Shown: piece by piece, positions 40,866 through 45,507 of the stretch
Layout: the number at the start of each line of letters is the position of its first letter
How positions within the stretch are numbered: position 1 is the first letter of the stretch
Source of the DNA: CATOSD01 sp034422735
GTDB lineage: Bacteria; Chloroflexota; Dehalococcoidia; Lucifugimonadales; CATOSD01
Assembly: GCA_034422735.1 (NCBI GenBank)
Contig: DAOUJL010000069.1
Span: 1 to 45,507 of the forward strand
DNA length: 45,507 bases
Direction of reading: 5' to 3'
Translations under genes and position numbers: made by a program
Notes under the pieces: model-generated
Database searches by the model: none
Seen by the model: only the letters and a program-made list of their open reading frames with translations
What the model was told of the DNA's origin: nothing

Positions 40866-41006
40866 CTATCTGAGCGCCTGCACGGTCTTGGCGGCGTCGT
40901 TGAAGCTCTTGCCGGTCGCCTCGGCAGCGCCCCACGTCACGCCCACCAGGAGCGCGGCGACGGCAATCGCCAGCACAAGCAGCCACGTCACGCTCGACTT
41001 GCTCAA
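40866..41006 (-). CDS. 46-residue single-helix membrane protein
   Basis: A small gene from TTG 41006 to TAG 40866. The protein has a short polar start (SKSSV), one hydrophobic helix (TWLLVLAIAVAALLVGVTWG) and a polar tail ending ATGKSFNDAAKTVQALR. GGCAGGA lies upstream of the TTG. It follows the methyltransferase gene by 34 bp on the same strand, so the two may be co-transcribed. The codons show the strong G/C third position of this genome. The function is unknown; membrane-attached partners of restriction or exclusion proteins and general stress peptides are both possible. Confidence 0.6.
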   Translation of the reverse strand: MSKSSVTWLLVLAIAVAALLVGVTWGAAEATGKSFNDAAKTVQALR

Positions 41007-41040
41007 TCTATCCTGCCTTCAAGAACATCGTTAGTCCCCC

Positions 41041-43947
41041 TCACACCACCAGCGCCGCGCCCCGCGGCCGCGCCTTCCCCCCGTGCACCGACGGCTCGGC
41101 GCACCACTTCGCCGCCAGCCGACGCACGCCCTCGTAGGTCGCCTCGTCGAAGCCCAGCAGGTCGCACACCACGCGCCTGTCCAGCAGGGCGCGGTTGGGG
41201 TCGGCGTCCGCGAGATAGGCTGGCTTCAGCTCCAGGTCTCGAAACTCCTCGAAGATCGCCTCCGCCGTGTCAAGTTGCTCGTTCGAGAGAGCGCGAAAGT
41301 CCAACACCGGCAGTGATTCCGCCGAGCGGATGGTCACGCTCGCCTTGCTGGACTGCTGGCGGCTAGAGTGCCACCAGAACGATAGCAGGCCCAGCGTCGA
41401 GTTCCCCCACACCGCAAAGGCGTGGTCGCATCTGTTGTCGGCAAAAGAGACGTTTGGCCACACCCTGCCACCGATGGTCTTCGTGTCGGTGAATGCCACA
41501 GCCAGTGGCTGCGCCCCAAACGTGAAGTCGAGATTGAGGTGAGCACGGCTGGCGGTAGCCCAGATCTGACCTGCTTTGGTCGTTTGTCCGGGCCGCACCC
41601 TCAACTGCGAGTCCGGTTCGCACACCATTCGAGTCTCTCTCCTGGCGTTGTGGTTCCAGAGAGCGGGATAGGTGGCGGTGGGACTTGCAGCCGCTTTGTT
41701 GAACGGGCCGCGCGGAAGAGGCCCAGTAATGTCCCTGTGAACATATCCCATTCTGCCCAATGAATTGATGGGCGCTTGCTTGAGTTGAAGTAGCGTTGGC
41801 GCGCCTGGAAGCCAAAGCTCCGATTCTGTAAGTCTTTGCGCTGTCTGAGCCAAAGAGTAGTCCGCGGTACGGACTGCTCGCCATGATTCGCCATCAGATA
41901 CGCGTGCGGCCCTCACCGTCTGGCCGGCTTCTTCTTCGCCAATCTCAATAGGAGAGCCGCCAAATGGCCCGTCCGTGATGTTCCATTCCTGAACGTCGCG
42001 AAGCAGTTCTTTGGCGACTTCAGCCGCCTGATACAGTCCCTGCGGGCGGCGGCTGAGCGACACGAACCGGGGAGTTTCGTCCTGCGCGGCGGACGCCCCA
42101 TCGAGCAACTTGCGGGCTACTACCAGACACTCAGCCATACCGGTGTCTGAGGAAAAGGACATGTCCCTGCCGTTGGCCGCGATGCTGACGACGGTCAGAT
42201 CCGCGTAGCCTTCGGCCAGCATCTTCCGGAAGTCCTGCCAGGAAAGACCGGCCGCGGCGGACAATGGCAACACCAGCGCGAGTACGCCACCGGGCTTGAG
42301 CTTCTTGTCGGCAAGGGCCGCGAATGCCGACGCTATGCCCGCGTTGCCATGGTAGCATGTGGGCCTGCCGAGTTGGTTGACGCGCCTGCCCATCGCGGTT
42401 TGGTCGTCTGGAGTGGCGTCGAAAGCGGCAAAGGCCGGGTTGGTAATATCGGCGTGCGCTCCCTCGTGGTTGGTGGCGCGCGTAAACGGCGGGTTCATTA
42501 TCACAAGGTCGAAACCAGCGTCGGCTATCTCAACAATCAGGTGGGAGGCGGTCTCTTCCCCTATGCTGCCCGTGCGCCTACCGGGGTCACTGGTGTTGAA
42601 CAGGGTCATCGCAGAGGACGATTCGAGTAATTCCAGAGAGCCGATTCTGACGCTGGTGTCCGGGAGACGGCCATAGGCAAGAGTGTATGTCCTGGAGTCT
42701 CTGTATATCACTTCGGGCTGTGCGCCGGAGAGCGTGGAACTGGTAATGTGAACGGCTGACGGCATGACGTCGCAGCCGTAGAGGACCTCTTCCATCATCG
42801 ACGGGTGAAGAACGGCCGGGTCGCCCCCGGCCCGCTCGTGGCGGGCGGCTATCTGCTCATACACTGCCGAGAGCAACGCACCGGTTCCGCACGCGAAATC
42901 GCCTACCCTCAGTTTGCCGATGGCCTCGGCGTCCGACCAGTCCACATCCATCTTTGCCACCGCCAGCCGCGCCAGCAACGACGCCGATGAGGGCAGTGTG
43001 TAGAAGGTGGCGAGGTACTTGCGGTCGGCTATCAGCCTCTGGAAAACTCGCCCGGTAAGGTCGTGTGAGTTGTCGATGCCGGTCGCCCTGACCTCTCCTG
43101 ATGTGGTTTCCAAGGTTCTTAACAAGCGAGCGGCGACGTCAGAGGGAAGTTGATTCAGAATGTCCCTGCCGACAGCAAAGATAGGCCAATAGTTGATTCT
43201 CAGGATTCGCGACCATGCTTCGAGGATTTCAGCTTGTGGGTCGGCAACCTCCCGTCCGCATACGAGCCTTAGCGGCCTGACGTCCTTATACATCCCGGCC
43301 ATGCGGTCGTGGAATACCATGGCGTTTGCGATAATGGCACAGGCCATGCGTCGCATCTGGGGCACGTTGGTCATACCCAGCAGGCGCGCTATTCCGCGGT
43401 TGACGTGTGCGCGGCTACCCTCTATCTCATCCAATATCGCGGCTACGCGGTCGATGCCCTGTTCCATCGCATTCGCCGCGGCATCCACGGCGTTCTGCGG
43501 AAGAGACACCAGCCGGGCGAGGTCTGCGAGGTCAGACACTGAGCCTTCCAACCAGCCCGATTCGGGAAAACGGGTCGGCCTTCTCCGGCCATTGGTGAAG
43601 ACGCAGTAGGACAGCCGCGCGGCGCTTATAGCAGCGGCGAGGTCGTCGGCATCGGCCACGTCTTCAGGGTATCTCAAGGCGATGGCGGCCTCGATCATAC
43701 GGCGCTCCCGCGCCAGTTCCAGGTTGAGACGAGACTTGGCTTCTTCCTCAGCGGTAGGCGCGGGCATGTACTCGGCCTCTATCACTACGGGCGAACGTCC
43801 GTCCCGCGTAATCACGATGTCGGGCCGCAACCTGGGGTGGTCGGCTATGACACGGGTGTTCTCGGTGCGAACTCTGCTGCTTCCCAGCATGGCCTGCAGC
43901 AGCGCGCCAAGGGCGTTGTTGGCGCTAGGCTCTGTCTGTCGAGGCAT
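41041..43947 (-). CDS. 968-residue N6-adenine DNA methyltransferase, possible type IIG enzyme
   Basis: The methyltransferase core is clear: FYTLPSSASLLARLAV, GDFACGTGALL (motif I, 349-359) and IMNPPFTR (motif IV, NPPF 485-488). The N-terminal 150 residues contain RPDIVITRDG (Asp43) and VVIEAEY (Glu57, Glu59), which resembles a PD-(D/E)xK nuclease site in which the Lys is replaced by Glu. The C-terminal 400 residues would be a target-recognition domain. Together this is the layout of a single-chain type IIG enzyme or a phage-exclusion methyltransferase such as PglX. No separate restriction or specificity gene is adjacent. The start is ATG 43947. The next gene downstream is a 46-residue membrane protein. 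Confidence 0.8.
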   Translation of the reverse strand: MPRQTEPSANNALGALLQAMLGSSRVRTENTRVIADHPRLRPDIVITRDGRSPVVIEAEYMPAPTAEEEAKSRLNLELARERRMIEAAIALRYPEDVADADDLAAAISAARLSYCVFTNGRRRPTRFPESGWLEGSVSDLADLARLVSLPQNAVDAAANAMEQGIDRVAAILDEIEGSRAHVNRGIARLLGMTNVPQMRRMACAIIANAMVFHDRMAGMYKDVRPLRLVCGREVADPQAEILEAWSRILRINYWPIFAVGRDILNQLPSDVAARLLRTLETTSGEVRATGIDNSHDLTGRVFQRLIADRKYLATFYTLPSSASLLARLAVAKMDVDWSDAEAIGKLRVGDFACGTGALLSAVYEQIAARHERAGGDPAVLHPSMMEEVLYGCDVMPSAVHITSSTLSGAQPEVIYRDSRTYTLAYGRLPDTSVRIGSLELLESSSAMTLFNTSDPGRRTGSIGEETASHLIVEIADAGFDLVIMNPPFTRATNHEGAHADITNPAFAAFDATPDDQTAMGRRVNQLGRPTCYHGNAGIASAFAALADKKLKPGGVLALVLPLSAAAGLSWQDFRKMLAEGYADLTVVSIAANGRDMSFSSDTGMAECLVVARKLLDGASAAQDETPRFVSLSRRPQGLYQAAEVAKELLRDVQEWNITDGPFGGSPIEIGEEEAGQTVRAARVSDGESWRAVRTADYSLAQTAQRLTESELWLPGAPTLLQLKQAPINSLGRMGYVHRDITGPLPRGPFNKAAASPTATYPALWNHNARRETRMVCEPDSQLRVRPGQTTKAGQIWATASRAHLNLDFTFGAQPLAVAFTDTKTIGGRVWPNVSFADNRCDHAFAVWGNSTLGLLSFWWHSSRQQSSKASVTIRSAESLPVLDFRALSNEQLDTAEAIFEEFRDLELKPAYLADADPNRALLDRRVVCDLLGFDEATYEGVRRLAAKWCAEPSVHGGKARPRGAALVV

Positions 43948-44059
43948 AGTGTTCTCTCATGTAAGTCGCAGGTGGTTTCGCGATTGTACAGTATTTTACA
44001 GAACATTCGCTCACGACGGGATGTCGGGGGCAGGGAGTGGGGTCGTCGCCGCCCCTGGG

Positions 44060-44077
44060 TTCCCGCTTTCGCGGGAA
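44060..44077. repeat. palindrome TTCCCGC-GCGGGAA
   Basis: A 7-bp stem with a 4-base loop, reading GGGTTCCCGCTTTCGCGGG. It is a different element class from the CCTTCCCCC palindromes and the only copy I see in the window. Confidence 0.6.
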
Positions 44078-44171
44078 AGACGGTCAAAACCCCCTGCGGG
44101 TTGCCCCTATCCACCTCGGCGTGGAGGTTTTCTTCGGTTACGGCCGCTAGCAGCGCGACTCCCATACACGA

Positions 44172-44200
44172 CGAGAGCCCCCGAAAATCGGGGGCTCTCG
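44172..44200. terminator. terminator-like hairpin after glnA
   Basis: A perfect 13-bp stem (CGAGAGCCCCCGA and complement) with a 3-base AAA loop. It lies 27 bp beyond the glnA stop. T-tracts are weak on both strands. Confidence 0.65.
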
Positions 44201-44226
44201 ACTTTCCCGGCCTGAAGCGAGAGGGG

Positions 44227-45252
44227 CTAGGAGGCGGCTCCGCAGACGGTGCCGAGGATCAGCTCCGTGACCTTGTAGGGGTCGCAGTTGGCGTTGGGGC
44301 GCCTGTCCTCGATGTAGCCCTTGCCGTCGCGGTGCACCTGCCAGGGTATGCGCACGGACGCGCCGCGGTCGGAGACGCCGTAGCGGAACTCGCGGTACGA
44401 GCAGGTCTCGTGCAGCCCGGTCAGGCGCTCCTCGATGCGGTCGCCGTAGTTGGCGATATGCAGGTCGTGGTTGCGGCCCAGCGCCTCAGCGGCGTCGATG
44501 CAGGCCTCGTAGTTCTCGCGCATCTGCTGGGTGGAGAAGTTGCAGTGCGCGCCCGCGCCGTTCCAGTCGCCCTGCACCGGCTTGGGGTCGAGTCTGGCGG
44601 TGACGCCCTTGTTGGGCGAGTCGGAGATGTGCACGTCTTCGCCGACGCGATAGAGCAGCCATCGGGCCACCCAGAGCTGGTCGGCGACCAGCGGAGCGCC
44701 GAGCGGGCCTATCTGGAACTCCCACTGGGAGGGCATGACCTCGGCGTTGATACCCGAGACCATCAAGCCCGCTTCCAGGCAGGCGTCGAGATGGGCCTCG
44801 ACGATGGGCCGTCCGAACACCTCGTCGGAGCCTACGCCGCAGTAGTAGCCGCCCTGGGGCGCGGGGAAGCCGTTGTCCGGCCAGCCGAGAGGCTTGATGC
44901 CGTCGAAGAAGGTGTACTCCTGCTCGATGCCGAACCAAGTGTCGAAGTCGCCGTACTTTTCGGCCAACTCCGCGCACGCGGCGCGCGTGTTGGACGGATG
45001 CGGGGACATGTCCGGCAGCAGCACCTCGCACATCACGAGTTTGTGGTCGCCGCCGCGGATCGGGTCCTTGCAGACGAACACCGGGTTCAGCACGCAGTCC
45101 GAGTTCTCGCCGGGGGCCTGGTTGGTGCTGGAGCCGTCGAAGCCCCACAGAGGCGGAGCCTCGCCCATTGGGACCACCTTGCCCTTGGAGCGCAGCTTGG
45201 CGGTGGGTTCCGCTCCGTCAATCCAGATGTATTCAGCCTTGTAAAAGTCCAT
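44227..45252 (-). CDS. glnA: glutamine synthetase, short eukaryotic-type (GSII)
   Basis: A 341-residue glutamine synthetase: glutamate, ammonia and ATP give glutamine. The length (bacterial GSI is about 470) and the motifs EYIWIDG, WGFDGSST, IEQEYTFF, WEFQIGP, GAGAHCNFST and DRGASVRIP identify the eukaryotic-type GSII form found in some bacteria. The start is ATG 45252 (MDFYKAEY); a frame extension to 45288 adds an Arg-rich stretch not found in this family. AGGAG precedes it. It has its own promoter-like sequence at 45328-45356 and a hairpin after the stop. Confidence 0.93.
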   Translation of the reverse strand: MDFYKAEYIWIDGAEPTAKLRSKGKVVPMGEAPPLWGFDGSSTNQAPGENSDCVLNPVFVCKDPIRGGDHKLVMCEVLLPDMSPHPSNTRAACAELAEKYGDFDTWFGIEQEYTFFDGIKPLGWPDNGFPAPQGGYYCGVGSDEVFGRPIVEAHLDACLEAGLMVSGINAEVMPSQWEFQIGPLGAPLVADQLWVARWLLYRVGEDVHISDSPNKGVTARLDPKPVQGDWNGAGAHCNFSTQQMRENYEACIDAAEALGRNHDLHIANYGDRIEERLTGLHETCSYREFRYGVSDRGASVRIPWQVHRDGKGYIEDRRPNANCDPYKVTELILGTVCGAAS

Positions 45253-45327
45253 TTCTCCTAGTCTCCTCCTGGGCTCCCGGCGTGACACATTTGCCCGCCC
45301 TTCAACTTAACTCGCTGACCGCCTTCC

Positions 45328-45356
45328 ATTATTGCACCAATGGGCAGTTATGCCAA
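45328..45356 (-). promoter_or_regulatory. promoter of glnA
   Basis: On the minus strand: TTGGCA (45356-45351), 17-bp spacer and AATAAT (45333-45328). It implies a leader of about 70 bases to the glnA start at 45252. Confidence 0.55.
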
Positions 45357-45401
45357 GTGGGGCAACTGTTCCCAGATCCACCGCCTAGTTACAAAAGAAG
45401 G

Positions 45402-45469
45402 CCTCGTTGGAGCCGGCTGTAAAGCCGGCTATGATGGTAGTGAACAACAACAAGCCATCACCAACGAGG
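45402..45469. repeat. three-way-junction-like palindrome near the right edge
   Basis: CCTCGTTGG (45402-45410) pairs perfectly with CCAACGAGG (45461-45469). Inside it, AGCCGGCT-GTAA-AGCCGGCT (45411-45430) forms an 8-bp hairpin, and TGATGG (45432-45437) pairs with CCATCA (45455-45460). One unpaired base separates the helices. It lies 10 bases before an ATG at 45480. It may be a transposon end, a leader RNA or a recombination site. Confidence 0.6.
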
Positions 45470-45479
45470 TGCGACTATT

Positions 45480-45507
45480 ATGCAGCAGGGAACGCTTCCT
45501 TTCCACT
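45480..45507 (+). CDS. start of a gene that runs off the right edge
   Basis: ATG 45480 opens MQQGTLPFH and continues beyond the window. There is no ribosome site, but a structured palindrome lies immediately upstream. An IS transposase or REP-associated transposase is possible from that context; the nine residues do not decide. Confidence 0.35.

Noticed and set aside
40532..40873. 113-residue plus-strand frame, and an 80-residue minus-strand frame at 40595-40834
   Set aside because: Low-complexity Arg/Gly and Pro/His compositions, no ribosome site, no recognisable family.
44026..44160. Coding frame with FPAKAGTQG on the minus strand
   Set aside because: This peptide is the translation of a common dispersed palindrome and not part of a gene.
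1..45507. CRISPR array or tRNA/rRNA genes
   Set aside because: No set of regularly spaced direct repeats with unique spacers, and no tRNA cloverleaf or rRNA signature was seen on either strand. The tandem repeats at 3015 and in the J-domain gene have no spacers.

Overview
The window looks like a chromosomal segment of a high-GC, free-living bacterium. Its gene content best fits Chloroflexota of the Dehalococcoidia/SAR202 type: a luciferase-like F420-type oxidoreductase, tandem M20 amidohydrolases, a soluble reductive-dehalogenase-like Fe-S protein, paired MaoC dehydratases, a TreT-like trehalose synthase, NHL and M1 proteins and a short eukaryotic-type (GSII) glutamine synthetase. This placement is an inference from gene content; there is no rRNA or tRNA gene here to confirm it.

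Layout. Position 1-93 is the tail of an IS5-type transposase. A MMPL/RND exporter (minus) and a six-helix membrane protein (plus) diverge from a promoter region holding four 10-bp tandem repeats. Next comes a roughly 4.3-kb islet bounded by two 148-bp direct repeats (3850-3997 and 8159-8306). It holds a fragment of a second MMPL gene, a trypsin-like protease, four small lipoprotein genes (three of them paralogues) and a frameshifted gene remnant, all on the minus strand. From 8.3 to 20.4 kb lies a metabolic stretch mostly on the plus strand: Fe-S assembly (DUF59 and Mrp), a HEPN-like protein, an amidohydrolase, an aminotransferase (minus), a PHP phosphoesterase, MaoC pair, APS kinase, trehalose synthase, an EEP-family hydrolase and two M20 peptidases. 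At 20.5-21.4 kb there is an unusual two-gene unit, a nucleotide-binding or deoxyribosyltransferase-like protein with a small winged-helix-like partner. It is followed by an M1 aminopeptidase, enoyl-CoA hydratase and nitroreductase (minus), an LLM oxidoreductase and MBL-fold protein (plus), then inositol phosphatase, IspH, RNase III and a DsbA-like protein (minus).

The most notable gene is the DsbA-like one (30148-30780). Its reading frame is interrupted by a single in-frame UGA at the place of the catalytic cysteine, followed directly by a hairpin with the geometry of a bacterial SECIS element. It also has a good promoter, Shine-Dalgarno site and start codon. I read it as a selenoprotein, not a pseudogene.

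The right third contains a PHB-depolymerase-like lipoprotein esterase, a degenerate receiver domain, the reductive-dehalogenase-like protein, a J-domain protein with a very long charged helix and a tail anchor, a small acidic protein, an NHL propeller, an RNase II/R-type exonuclease, an ECF sigma factor with its membrane partner, a solitary 968-residue N6-adenine methyltransferase with a possible nuclease domain, a previously hidden 46-residue membrane protein, and GSII glutamine synthetase. The right end has a three-way-junction-like palindrome upstream of an open reading frame that runs off the window.

Two organism-wide habits are visible. Short GC-rich palindromes sit between many genes and sometimes supply the stop codon or ribosome binding site of a neighbour. 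Several promoters share a TAGAAT -10 box with 17-18 bp spacing.
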